Shown: positions 18,335 to 26,388 of the stretch, piece by piece
How the letters are laid out: the number at the start of each line of letters is the position of its first letter
Position numbering within the stretch: the stretch's first letter is position 1
Assembly: GCF_018389385.1 (NCBI RefSeq)
Contig: NZ_CP062698.1
Coordinates: 1,801,501-1,865,500 of the forward strand
Direction: 5' to 3'
Length of the DNA stretch: 64,000 bases
From: Anthocerotibacter panamensis C109
Lineage (GTDB): Bacteria; Cyanobacteriota; Cyanobacteriia; Gloeobacterales; Anthocerotibacteraceae
Made by a program: the position numbers and the translations under genes
The notes under the pieces: model-generated
Database searches by the model: none
Told to the model about the DNA's origin: nothing
Seen by the model: the letters and a program-made list of their open reading frames with translations, nothing else

Positions 18335-19180
18335 TTATTGTAGGGTGCTGGGTAAAAAAAACTTTTTAAACCAAACCGGTAGGGAGAGGGGTTTAGGAAT
18401 CACCGGGGGCGTGCTCCCCAAGCGGTTCTTGAGGTCGTCCAGGCAAAGGGGACGCTGGAGCTTGCCCCCTGCGGCATAGGAGATCGAGCCGGTTTCCTCC
18501 GAGACTACAATACAGTGGCTGTCGCTTTGTTCTGTGATCCCAATCGCTGCTCGATGGCGGGTACCCAACTGTTTGGAGGTGATTTGGTCGGTGATGGGTA
18601 AGATCACCCCCGCCGCCCAAAGGCGTCCCTCCCGGATCACCACCGCTCCATCGTGCAGTGGGCTTCTGGGCAAGAACAGCGTGATCAGTAGTTCGGAGGA
18701 GAGTTCCGCATCCAGGAGCACCCCTACATCTGAGAAGATCTGCTCATCCAGGGTCGTGCGCTCCAGAACGATCAAGGCTCCGATACGCTGTTGGGAAAGT
18801 TCTTGAACCGCCTCCAAAAGCGCCATCACCTGTTGGGCTTCACGGGTCAAGAGAGGCTGATTGGGCAGTAGATTGGTGATGAAATCTCCTCGGCCCAACT
18901 GTTCTAGAAATTTGCGCAACTCTGGCTGGAACAGCACCGGAATCGCGACAGCCACCCCAATCAAGACCTTGTCTAGGATTAAGTTGAGCAGCGTAAGTCG
19001 GGCCAGAGAACTTAAAAAGTAGGCTCCGACTAAAATGAGAAAGCCTCGAATCAGCCAGACAGCGCGGGTCCGGCGCACCAGTTGAAACAACCAATACAGC
19101 AGTAGCGCAACAATGGCCCAATCGATCAAGTCAATAGGGCCGATGGCCTTAAACCAGTTTTTAAGGATGGTCTCGTCCAC
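18335..19180 (-). CDS. cdaA: Membrane diadenylate cyclase (CdaA/DacA type)
   Basis: Makes the second messenger c-di-AMP from two ATP. The 281-residue protein has three TM helices at residues 15-85 (PIDLIDWAIVALLLYWLF, LIRGFLILVGAYFL, VAVAIPVLFQPE). A DisA_N cyclase domain follows, with the catalytic DGA in SPLHDGAVVI near residue 180 and RHR in GTRHRAAIG near residue 212. Both motifs are intact. c-di-AMP in cyanobacteria is linked to potassium and osmotic control. It lies directly upstream of uppS, where firmicutes have cdaR; no CdaR gene is present here. Confidence 0.94.
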   Translation of the reverse strand: MDETILKNWFKAIGPIDLIDWAIVALLLYWLFQLVRRTRAVWLIRGFLILVGAYFLSSLARLTLLNLILDKVLIGVAVAIPVLFQPELRKFLEQLGRGDFITNLLPNQPLLTREAQQVMALLEAVQELSQQRIGALIVLERTTLDEQIFSDVGVLLDAELSSELLITLFLPRSPLHDGAVVIREGRLWAAGVILPITDQITSKQLGTRHRAAIGITEQSDSHCIVVSEETGSISYAAGGKLQRPLCLDDLKNRLGSTPPVIPKPLSLPVWFKKFFLPSTLQ

Positions 19181-19236
19181 GCTTTATGCCCAGCCTCTTT
19201 CCAGAGTAGTGACTTCTGCTCGTTCATGCCAGGGTT

Positions 19237-20148
19237 CTAACGCTCTTGAATCAGTCCGGGGGGGCGTTTGCTGACTTTTAGTACCTTGCGTAGCGCCCGT
19301 TGCGCCGCGTAGCGGTGCGCCGCAGTAGTCGGGTGAATTTCGTCGTAAAAAAGATACTGTTCGGGATTGCGGCAGGGGATCAACAGCAAAGTAAGACAAG
19401 GCTCAGTCACCTGGGTGAACCGATACTGGGCAGGGTTGCCAGCCATATCGTTGAGCAGAGTATACACATCCAGCAACGAGATATTAACGCCTGTACGCTG
19501 CTGTAGCTGGTCTAGCGCCACCTGTAAACGCGCATTGTGCTCCAGGATCAAGCCGTGAAAGACAGAGGCAACCGGCGTACCGACTATCCTGGGGATGAGG
19601 CCCAAGTCCGGCAGGTTGGCGACCAGGAAGTTTTTAGCCCCGGCTGCGATCAATTTGTTCGTAGCCTGGATCACGTTGGCGACAGGTACAGCAGGGTTGG
19701 TTTCCGTAAAACTGAGATAATCGTTGGCTCCAGCCAGCATGACGTAGAGCGCACCGGGGTCTGCCCTCCCGTCTGTCGCCACGTAGCGGTCAACCTGCTG
19801 CTGTAATCCCAGCAATCCGGGGAACTGCTGCGCGAGCGTGTTGGTTGTTCCGCTTGTAGCCCCGCTGAAGGCAAAATCATGGCGCAGGTCCAAAGACAGG
19901 CCCAAACCCAGGGCGAGGTCTTCAACCCAGAGCGGACCATCACAAAAACGCCCAGCCAGATAGGGCGGGCTGGGTGGCACTTGGGTATTGGTCGCACGGT
20001 AAACCTGACCGATATCGGAGAGGCTATCCCCAAAAACATACATCCCACTAAAAGGCTGAGCACGGACGCTGCGCCATCCCCCAAAGACCCCTACGATCAA
20101 GATGATCAAGGTGGGCAGTCTGGCGACATGAGCCGCTACGACCTTCAC
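19237..20148 (-). CDS. Secreted SGNH/GDSL hydrolase (lipase/esterase-like)
   Basis: A 303-residue precursor. Its likely start is GTG 20148, which overlaps the fabH stop by 4 bp (GTGA); longer in-frame starts run backwards into fabH. Signal peptide: KVVAAHVARLPTLIILIVGVFGGWRSVRAQ. The GDSL block is MYVFGDSLSD near residue 35, with the nucleophile Ser in GDSL. Block III is GANDYLSF (Asn). The catalytic DxxH pair is DEIHPTTAAHRYAA near the C-terminus. All SGNH residues are present. The substrate is not clear; secreted relatives act on lipid esters. It is probably translated with the fabH-plsX operon. Confidence 0.85.
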   Translation of the reverse strand: MKVVAAHVARLPTLIILIVGVFGGWRSVRAQPFSGMYVFGDSLSDIGQVYRATNTQVPPSPPYLAGRFCDGPLWVEDLALGLGLSLDLRHDFAFSGATSGTTNTLAQQFPGLLGLQQQVDRYVATDGRADPGALYVMLAGANDYLSFTETNPAVPVANVIQATNKLIAAGAKNFLVANLPDLGLIPRIVGTPVASVFHGLILEHNARLQVALDQLQQRTGVNISLLDVYTLLNDMAGNPAQYRFTQVTEPCLTLLLIPCRNPEQYLFYDEIHPTTAAHRYAAQRALRKVLKVSKRPPGLIQER

Positions 20149-21158
20149 GCCACCCGCCCCCAACGGCAGACGACCGCTCCCCACGTCAGCCCCGCTCCAA
20201 AACCGGCTAGGACCATCAGTTCGCTGGGCTGTAGCAAACCCTGGGTAATCCACTCTTCCATGGTGATGGGGATCGAAGCCGCAGAAGTGTTGGCGTAGTG
20301 AGCAAGGGTGGAAGGAAAACACTCCCGAGGTACGCCCAGGCGTTCAGCCACCGCATCCAGGATACGCTGGTTAGCCTGGTGTAAAAAATAGTGGCGCACC
20401 GTATGAGGGTCGATGTCGGCACGGTGGAGGGCTTTTTCGATGACATCGGGGACCGCCGTTACCGCGAAGCGATAAACTTCCCGGCCATTCATGCTGATGG
20501 GTTGGTAGGCGTTCTGGCGGATGGTGAGGTCCTCTCGGATCTCGACTTCCGGGCCGCTGGCGGCAATATTGAGCATGCCCGCATTCCGCCCATCCGAACG
20601 CAGTTCCATCCCCAAGATCTGGTCTACTGGGCTTTGCTCCAGGACTACAGCCCCCGCCCCGTCCCCAAAGAGGACACAGGTGCTCCGGTCTCGCCAATCC
20701 ATAAAGCGCGTCAAGCCGTCTGCCGCCACCACCAACGCCCGCCCGCAGGAGCCCGTGCGGATAAACTGAGCCGCTGTCGCCAGAGCAAAGACAAAACCAG
20801 TGCAGGCTGCGGTGAGGTCAAAGGCAAAAGCGCGGGTCGCACCCAAGCGGGTCGCCAACAGGCTGGCGGTGCCGAAGAGGTCCTCTGGCGTGCTTGTAGC
20901 AAGGATGACCATCTCCAGGTCTTCAGGGACGAGTCCCGCCTGAGCCAGAGCCTGTTGGCTCGCCCTCAGGGCCAGGTCCAGCACCGTCTCGTCGAGAGCC
21001 AAGACCCGACGTTCTTTAATGCCTGTGCGCGTGTAAATCCACTCATCGGAGGTATCGATTACTTGTGCAAACTGGTCATTGGTCAGGCAAAACTCTGGTA
21101 CGGCCTTCCCCACCCCAGTCAGTTGGACTCCCTGTAAACCGCTGTTGCCGTACTTCAT
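20145..21158 (-). CDS. fabH: Beta-ketoacyl-ACP synthase III
   Basis: Starts fatty-acid synthesis by condensing acetyl-CoA with malonyl-ACP. The 337-residue sequence has the catalytic Cys in DLTAACTGFVFAL, His in YFLHQANQRI, and Asn in HYANTSAASIP. The specificity segment DEWIYTRTGIKERR is at residue 37. The ATG at 21158 overlaps the plsX stop by 4 bp. The plsX-fabH order is common, tying acyl-phosphate and fatty-acid chain initiation together. Confidence 0.97.
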   Translation of the reverse strand: MKYGNSGLQGVQLTGVGKAVPEFCLTNDQFAQVIDTSDEWIYTRTGIKERRVLALDETVLDLALRASQQALAQAGLVPEDLEMVILATSTPEDLFGTASLLATRLGATRAFAFDLTAACTGFVFALATAAQFIRTGSCGRALVVAADGLTRFMDWRDRSTCVLFGDGAGAVVLEQSPVDQILGMELRSDGRNAGMLNIAASGPEVEIREDLTIRQNAYQPISMNGREVYRFAVTAVPDVIEKALHRADIDPHTVRHYFLHQANQRILDAVAERLGVPRECFPSTLAHYANTSAASIPITMEEWITQGLLQPSELMVLAGFGAGLTWGAVVCRWGRVA

Positions 21159-22153
21159 AGCGAAGGCAGCTTCTCCTGAATGCGATCTAAAACGCGATTA
21201 TCGACCGCTTCTTTAGCCAGACGCAAAGCATTGGCAACCCCTACCGCCCGAGAACTGCCATGAGTGATAATGCAGACCCCATTGACCCCGAGCAGCAACC
21301 CTCCGCCGTACTCAGCATAGTCCATGCGTTGACGGACTTTTTGTAAATTATCCCTGAGCAGCATGGTCCCCAAGGTGCCAGCCAGTCCTTGGAGTAATTC
21401 TTCTTTGAGGATCTGCATGGCGACCAGACCGACACCTTCAGCAAACTTAAGTAGGATATTGCCGATAAACCCGTCTGTCACGACCACATCGAAACGGCCC
21501 TGGAGGACATCGCGCCCCTCACAGTTGCCTGCGAAAGGAATAGCGGGGTTTTCCTTGAGCAATTCATAGGTCTCTTGAGCCTGCTGCCCGCCTTTGCCCG
21601 CTTCTTCTCCGATATTCAACAAACCCACTCGGGGATTGGCAACGCCTAGGACATGACGGGCATAGAGATAGCCCATCAGCGCAAACTGCTCCAGGATCTT
21701 AGGCCGCACGTCTACATTGGCCCCAGCGTCCAGCAAAAGCACGGGCTTGCGCGGAACTACCGTAGGCAAGAGTGCCCCAACCGCAGGACGGAGGATTCCT
21801 GGCGAAGTCCGCAGACGCAACAGCGCTGCTGCCATCGCCGCCCCTGTATTGCCCGCTGTGACGGCTGCCTGAGCGTGGCCCTGCTTCACCTGCTCCATGA
21901 TCAGATTGATAGAGGCGCGGCGTTTGGTGCGCAGGGCTTGGACCGGCTCCTCGCCCATCTCAATCACTTGGTCGGTGTCGATGAGTCCGATCCCGCGCAC
22001 GGGCGCATTGTGCTTCTTGAGCAGGGTCTCTACGAGGTCCTGGCGACCTACTAGGAGGAGTTCGACTCCGTATTGCTGTTGGGCTTGGAGTGCCCCCAGG
22101 ACAATCTCCTCCGGGGCGTAATCTCCACCCATGACATCAATGGCGATGCGCAT
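21155..22153 (-). CDS. plsX: Phosphate acyltransferase PlsX
   Basis: Makes acyl-phosphate from acyl-ACP for phospholipid synthesis. The 332 residues begin MRIAIDVMGGDYAPEEIVLGAL, the typical opening. Other family segments are QVIEMGEEPVQALRTKR, AGNTGAAMAAAL and NIGEEAGKG, and the protein ends near residue 332 after the helix-rich tail. It is first of the plsX-fabH-GDSL run. The 98-bp gap to the khpB gene upstream contains a possible 36-codon reading frame (22137-22247), which I do not annotate as a gene. Confidence 0.97.
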   Translation of the reverse strand: MRIAIDVMGGDYAPEEIVLGALQAQQQYGVELLLVGRQDLVETLLKKHNAPVRGIGLIDTDQVIEMGEEPVQALRTKRRASINLIMEQVKQGHAQAAVTAGNTGAAMAAALLRLRTSPGILRPAVGALLPTVVPRKPVLLLDAGANVDVRPKILEQFALMGYLYARHVLGVANPRVGLLNIGEEAGKGGQQAQETYELLKENPAIPFAGNCEGRDVLQGRFDVVVTDGFIGNILLKFAEGVGLVAMQILKEELLQGLAGTLGTMLLRDNLQKVRQRMDYAEYGGGLLLGVNGVCIITHGSSRAVGVANALRLAKEAVDNRVLDRIQEKLPSL

Positions 22154-22251
22154 CCGCCGCCTCCGGGGTCTCTATGCGCCTCGTCCGCTCCGTTGTCATC
22201 TCCTCCACCTGGTCCTTGATCTGTGCAGGGGTCATAGATCGCGCCATCGCG

Positions 22252-22767
22252 CTAGGAAGCCTCTTCTCCCTCTTCGGCAGTAGACCGTTCAGGATTGGCC
22301 TTGGGCGAGAGGACCAGATAGCGGTCAGGTTCTTTTCCCCGGCTGAAGGTGAACAAGTCCGTTTCAGCGCTCAGCATCAGATGTAGCTGTCTGCGCTCCG
22401 CTGAACGTAGGGGCTCAAAGACATATTCCTGACTGGTGCGCCGCACGGTCTCGACAGCCTGCTCAGCCAGAGCGAGCAGTTCTTTGTGACGTTGGGAGCG
22501 ATAGCCCAAAAGCTCAATGGTGTAGGCGCGTTCCTGGCTGGCATCCAGGTTGAGATGGGTGTTGACCAAAAACTGGATCGAATCGAGGATGACCCCGTCT
22601 TTGCCCAGGAGATTTTGGCTGGCATCCGCGCCAAGGGGCTGAGCATCAATTTCCAACCAGTAGTGATTATCGGCGAGGGCCTGGGCCATAACATGGGTCT
22701 TGAGGCCCATCAGGTGAAGGAGTTTCTCTAGCCATTGCTGGCCCTCAAGCATGGTCGATGCGGTCAT
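22252..22767 (-). CDS. khpB: RNA-binding protein KhpB/Jag (KH-R3H)
   Basis: A 171-residue protein with a KH domain (about residues 35-100, containing the GKDGVILDSIQFL loop) and an R3H domain (about 105-155, with the RRQLH motif). The N-terminal Jag domain of firmicute homologues is missing, as in other cyanobacteria. KhpB binds RNA together with KhpA and, in firmicutes, affects cell elongation. Its ATG overlaps the yidC stop by 4 bp, fitting the conserved rpmH-rnpA-yidC-jag order. Confidence 0.9.
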   Translation of the reverse strand: MTASTMLEGQQWLEKLLHLMGLKTHVMAQALADNHYWLEIDAQPLGADASQNLLGKDGVILDSIQFLVNTHLNLDASQERAYTIELLGYRSQRHKELLALAEQAVETVRRTSQEYVFEPLRSAERRQLHLMLSAETDLFTFSRGKEPDRYLVLSPKANPERSTAEEGEEAS

Positions 22768-23873
22768 TTTTTTCTTTTCCGACGCTGTTTCTTTTCAAAG
22801 GGCATAGGAGCCCGAGATTGGTTGGCGAGTACCAATTCCTCTTGTAGCCGTTGAATCTCCTCAGGCAGAGGCTCACGGTACAGCAGGTAGGTCTGCGTCA
22901 ACTGGAACATGTTAGAAACAATCATATAGATGAAGACCCCCGCTGGTAAGGGGAAGAACAGGAAACTTCCCACAACGATGACGGGAGTGAACCGACCAAT
23001 CTGTTTTTGCTGGTCGGTCATCGCGGGATTATTGCGGGAGGAGACCTCTGTCGAGAGCCACAGCGTCCCGCCAAAGAGGAGAATCATCAGGGCAATATCC
23101 CAGTGGAAAGCCCCATCGGGACCGGTCAGTCCTGAGCGGCCCAACGCCTGGATAAACAGAAAACCGTCATTCGCTGCGATCCCCGGCACTTCTGCTGCCA
23201 CCAGCGCCGTGCCTTCTTTTTTGGCCCGGAAGCTTTCGCCCACCAGTTCGACGTTTTCCCCCCCGCTCAAGACCTTCCAATAGATGGCGCGGCCTCCGGG
23301 TTGGTCGGTGAAGGGCTGCCCGTCTTCTTTGAGCACCTGAAACTGAAAACTCTGACCCACGGGCAGGTTTACTTCGCTGGGGCGCACCAGGACCGGGATA
23401 TGGGTCTTGGCATCAAGATAGATGTTATGGACAGAGGTCTGGTTTTTCGTCTCAAGTTGCTGGGTAGCGGGGACGACATGGATGTTGAGCTGATACTTCT
23501 GGTCAGCAAAGGGCGTGCCCTGGAGGGTAGCAAATAGGGCGATGAAGACCGGCATCTGAGCGAGAAGCGGGAGGCAGCCCCCAAAGGGATTTACCCCCAA
23601 TTCTTTGTAGAGCTCCATCTGTGCTTTTTGAAGCTCTTGGGGATCGTCAGCATGCTTCTTTTTGATCTCTTCGGTTTTTTTGGCAAGCAGGGGCTGGACC
23701 GCTTGCATCTTGCGCATACTGCGGATGCTCCTAGCCCCCAACGGATACAGGGCGAACCGCACCACAATCGTCAGTAGTGCGATGGACAGGCCGTAGCTGT
23801 GGAAGAACTGGAAAAAGAAATCCAGGATCGGCAGCATTATGTTTTTGGTGATAAACCCGGTACCGAAGTCCAT
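22764..23873 (-). CDS. yidC: Membrane protein insertase YidC
   Basis: Inserts membrane proteins, alone or with SecYEG. The 369 residues start with a membrane anchor (PILDFFFQFFHSYGLSIALLTI) and a cytoplasmic coiled coil (RKMQAVQPLLAKKTEEIKK). The conserved TM GGCLPLLAQMPVFIAL and the late TMs (DIALMILLFGGTLWLS, VIVVGSFLFFPLPAGVFIY) are also seen. Between TM2 and TM3 (about residues 130-245) lies an unusually long lumenal segment with an Ig-like Big2 flavour (PSEVNLPVGQSFQFQV). The C-terminus is Lys/Arg-rich, ending KKQRRKRKK, suiting ribosome contact. It lies in the rpmH-rnpA cluster. Confidence 0.94.
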   Translation of the reverse strand: MDFGTGFITKNIMLPILDFFFQFFHSYGLSIALLTIVVRFALYPLGARSIRSMRKMQAVQPLLAKKTEEIKKKHADDPQELQKAQMELYKELGVNPFGGCLPLLAQMPVFIALFATLQGTPFADQKYQLNIHVVPATQQLETKNQTSVHNIYLDAKTHIPVLVRPSEVNLPVGQSFQFQVLKEDGQPFTDQPGGRAIYWKVLSGGENVELVGESFRAKKEGTALVAAEVPGIAANDGFLFIQALGRSGLTGPDGAFHWDIALMILLFGGTLWLSTEVSSRNNPAMTDQQKQIGRFTPVIVVGSFLFFPLPAGVFIYMIVSNMFQLTQTYLLYREPLPEEIQRLQEELVLANQSRAPMPFEKKQRRKRKK

Positions 23874-23909
23874 CAGGCAACAACCTACGTGAGCAGTGCT
23901 TTGAATATT

Positions 23910-24317
23910 TTAACTTTTTGTTGCTGACTTCGCCTTACGGTCTACATACTGTGCTGTCCGTTCGCGGACGTATTGCGCCAATTCCCGGAAGCGTGGAACA
24001 GCGCGAAGCTCAAGTCTGGAGCCATCTTTGAGCGTGATGAGCAGGACGCCATAGCCCATGAAACTCCCGGCTAAAGTCGCAGGAACATCGCGCACCTCGG
24101 ACACTTCACGGTAGATGATATCGGTGCGCTTGCGCCCCAACCACCCCCCCTCGACGGTGATGCGTCGGTTGGTGAAGCGGTAGCGGGTGAAAATATAGCG
24201 GACCAGCGACGCCACAAAGAAGGGTAGCCACACAATGGTCACTAATAGAAACGTGTTGCTGATGAGATCGCCCACATGGGAACGACCTTCAAAAATGACT
24301 TCTTCCTGAATAGCCAC
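23910..24317 (-). CDS. PH-domain membrane protein
   Basis: A 135-residue protein with one strong TM helix (NTFLLVTIVWLPFFVASLVRYI, residues 20-42) followed by a bacterial PH-like (YdbS/bPH2) domain: YRFTNRRITVEGGWLGRKRTDIIYREVSEV, then LLITLKDGSRLELRAVPRFRELAQYV. Its start overlaps rnpA by 29 bp in another frame, so expression is probably coupled. In this position many bacteria have yidD, whereas cyanobacteria commonly have this protein. The exact role is unknown. Confidence 0.85.
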   Translation of the reverse strand: MAIQEEVIFEGRSHVGDLISNTFLLVTIVWLPFFVASLVRYIFTRYRFTNRRITVEGGWLGRKRTDIIYREVSEVRDVPATLAGSFMGYGVLLITLKDGSRLELRAVPRFRELAQYVRERTAQYVDRKAKSATKS

Positions 24318-24651
24318 CCGCTACCTCCGCGCGTTCTAAAAGACTCCCAAGCTGCTGGTCGATCTCGCCGAGGGTTGCCCCGACTGCCGTCGATTGCAGA
24401 ACTACCACTAGATTAAACCCTGGGCGCAAAGCGGGCCATCGCTCACGTAAAACTTCCCGCACCAACCGGCGCAGACGGTTACGGACGACGGCAATACCCA
24501 CTTTACGGCTGGTCACGATCCCGACTTGAGTCTGTTCCGTCCGGTTAGGGAGGTAGTAAAGCGTCATCAGGGGGGAGCGGACCCTACGCCCTTTGCGGTA
24601 GATCTCTTCAAACTGGCGATGCTGGCGCAGCCGACACGGCTTGGGGAGCAT
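24289..24651 (-). CDS. rnpA: Ribonuclease P protein component
   Basis: The protein subunit that helps the RNase P RNA cleave tRNA 5' leaders. It has 120 residues. The N-terminus LPKPCRLRQHRQFEEIYRKGRR and the RNR motif in AVVRNRLRRLVREVLRER are the family hallmarks. The start lies 3 bp after the rpmH stop. The C-terminus overlaps the PH-domain gene by 29 bp. Confidence 0.96.
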   Translation of the reverse strand: MLPKPCRLRQHRQFEEIYRKGRRVRSPLMTLYYLPNRTEQTQVGIVTSRKVGIAVVRNRLRRLVREVLRERWPALRPGFNLVVVLQSTAVGATLGEIDQQLGSLLERAEVAGGYSGRSHF

Positions 24652-24654
24652 GTC

Positions 24655-24789
24655 CTAGAGGGCGATCTTGTGCCGCCCGCGCTGACGGCGTGCTCGGAGG
24701 ACACGGCGGCCCCCCGGCGTCTGCATCCGGGCGCGAAAACCGGAAACGCGCCTGCGTTTGCGGCTGGTACCTTCTAAAGTGCGTTTCAC
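24655..24789 (-). CDS. rpmH: Ribosomal protein bL34
   Basis: A 44-residue, Arg-rich protein read from GTG 24789. It begins [19 protein letters not shown], continues [19 protein letters not shown] and ends KIAL, the usual L34 pattern. It opens the rpmH-rnpA-PH-yidC-khpB set, divergent from dnaA. In many bacteria this is the origin neighbourhood, but cyanobacterial origins need not be here and I saw no consensus DnaA boxes. Confidence 0.96.
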   Translation of the reverse strand: MKRTLEGTSRKRRRVSGFRARMQTPGGRRVLRARRQRGRHKIAL

Positions 24790-25036
24790 AAAAATAAATC
24801 CTTAATTGACCCAGTCTTGTAGTTTAATCTAAGCTAAGTACTTCAAGCAACGACCACCCCTCTCGACCTTCGCTGACTCGGGGGGATTGCCGCTATATGT
24901 ACGAATTGGCTTCGTTGATTTCAGCAGGAATAGCGTCTTAACACCTGGACGCCCCAGAAATTGAAGGATACAATGAGCCAACATTGAACTGATATCGCTC
25001 GGTGCCGTTTGTGCCCCCTTGGGGAGGAGGACTGTC

Positions 25037-26383
25037 TTGACCGCCGTACTCATCGACCAGCTCTGGCAAGAAATCCTCCAGCATCTGCGTGTCCGCCTGA
25101 ACCGTCCCTCCATGGAGGCCTGGATCAAGCAGGTATCCCTAGTACACCAGAGCGATGAGGAACTGGTCATCCAGGCTAACAGCCCTTTCTATCGCGACAC
25201 CATCCAGAAACAGTATGGTAAGGCTATAGCTGAGGCCGCCCAAGCCGTGACGGGTCGCTCCTGGCAGATCACGTTTACTGCGCTCGACACAGCCCCGATC
25301 CACCGAACGCTCACGGTAGCTCCAGAACGTATGCCACGTCCCCAGATCAATTCCAGCGCGTCTGCCCTCAACCCCAAATATGTCTTTGACCGTTTTGTAG
25401 TCGGCTCAAACAACAAAATGGGCCATGCCTCCTGTCAGGCAGTAGCAGAGATGCCGGGGCAGCACTTCAATCCTCTTTTTCTGTGCGGCGGGGTAGGGTT
25501 GGGCAAGACCCACCTCATGCACGCCATCGGGCATTACCGTCTAGAGGCAGACCCCCACTGCCGGGTCTGCTACGTCACTACTGAGCGCTTCACCAATGAC
25601 CTGATCGAGGCCATCAACCGCAACGCGATGCAGTCCTTCCGGGAGCGCTACCGTAAGGTGGATGTCCTGTTGGTGGACGATGTGCAATTCCTGGAGGGCA
25701 AAGAATATACCCAGGAAGAGTTTTTTCACACCTTCAATGTCCTCTATGAGGACGGCAAGCAGGTGGTCCTCGCTGCCGACCGCCCGCCCAACCTCCTGCC
25801 GGGGTTGCAGGAGCGCCTGTGTTCGCGCTTTTCGATGGGGTTGGTCGCCGATATCCAACAGCCTGACTTGGAGACGCGCATTGCCATCCTCCAAAAGAAG
25901 GCAGAATACGAAAACATGGATATCCCCTACGAGGTGATGCACTATATCGCCTCCACCTACACCTCCAATATCCGGGAATTGGAGGGGGCCTTAATCCGAG
26001 CTATCGCCTATGTTTCGATTTCGGGTCTGCCCCTCAAGGTCAGCACAATCCGCCATATTCTGGCTCCGCAACCCCTCGTCGGGGAGGTCACCCCCGAGAA
26101 AATCGTCGAAATGGTGTGTGAAGAGTTGAGCGTCAGTATGGAAGACATCAAGAGCGACTCGCGCAAACGTGAGATCTCCGAAGCCCGCCAAATCGCCATG
26201 TTTTTGTTGCGCAACTACACTGACTTGAGCCTGCCCAAAATTGGTAATGTCCTTGGCGGGAAAGACCACACCACGGTCATGTACGCCGCCCAAAAAGTGA
26301 CCAAGACCAAGCACTCCGACCCACAGATGGCCCGCCTCTTACAACGTTTAGGCCAGCGCATTGTCTCCGAATCCCATTACTGA
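25037..26383 (+). CDS. dnaA: Chromosomal replication initiator DnaA
   Basis: DnaA opens the replication origin as an ATP-bound filament. I start it at TTG 25037, because GGGGAGGAGG at 25021-25030 is a strong ribosome-binding site that an earlier in-frame start (25019) would swallow. This gives 448 residues. Domain I is [28 protein letters not shown]. The AAA domain has Walker [11 protein letters not shown] and Walker [14 protein letters not shown]. Domain IV holds the DNA-binding helix [19 protein letters not shown]. It is convergent with the S41-like gene and divergent from rpmH. Confidence 0.97.
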   Translation: MTAVLIDQLWQEILQHLRVRLNRPSMEAWIKQVSLVHQSDEELVIQANSPFYRDTIQKQYGKAIAEAAQAVTGRSWQITFTALDTAPIHRTLTVAPERMPRPQINSSASALNPKYVFDRFVVGSNNKMGHASCQAVAEMPGQHFNPLFLCGGVGLGKTHLMHAIGHYRLEADPHCRVCYVTTERFTNDLIEAINRNAMQSFRERYRKVDVLLVDDVQFLEGKEYTQEEFFHTFNVLYEDGKQVVLAADRPPNLLPGLQERLCSRFSMGLVADIQQPDLETRIAILQKKAEYENMDIPYEVMHYIASTYTSNIRELEGALIRAIAYVSISGLPLKVSTIRHILAPQPLVGEVTPEKIVEMVCEELSVSMEDIKSDSRKREISEARQIAMFLLRNYTDLSLPKIGNVLGGKDHTTVMYAAQKVTKTKHSDPQMARLLQRLGQRIVSESHY

Positions 26384-26388
26384 ACCCC

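Noticed and set aside
20149-20322. N-terminal extension of the GDSL hydrolase into fabH
   Set aside because: It is fabH in another frame; the GTG at 20148 overlaps the fabH stop and begins the signal peptide.
22137-22247. 36-codon reading frame on the minus strand between khpB and plsX
   Set aside because: It overlaps plsX, has no family match, and the only support is an open frame; too short to call.
24790-25036. Replication origin between rpmH and dnaA
   Set aside because: No TTATCCACA-like DnaA boxes or AT-rich repeats were found, and dnaA is often not at the origin in cyanobacteria.
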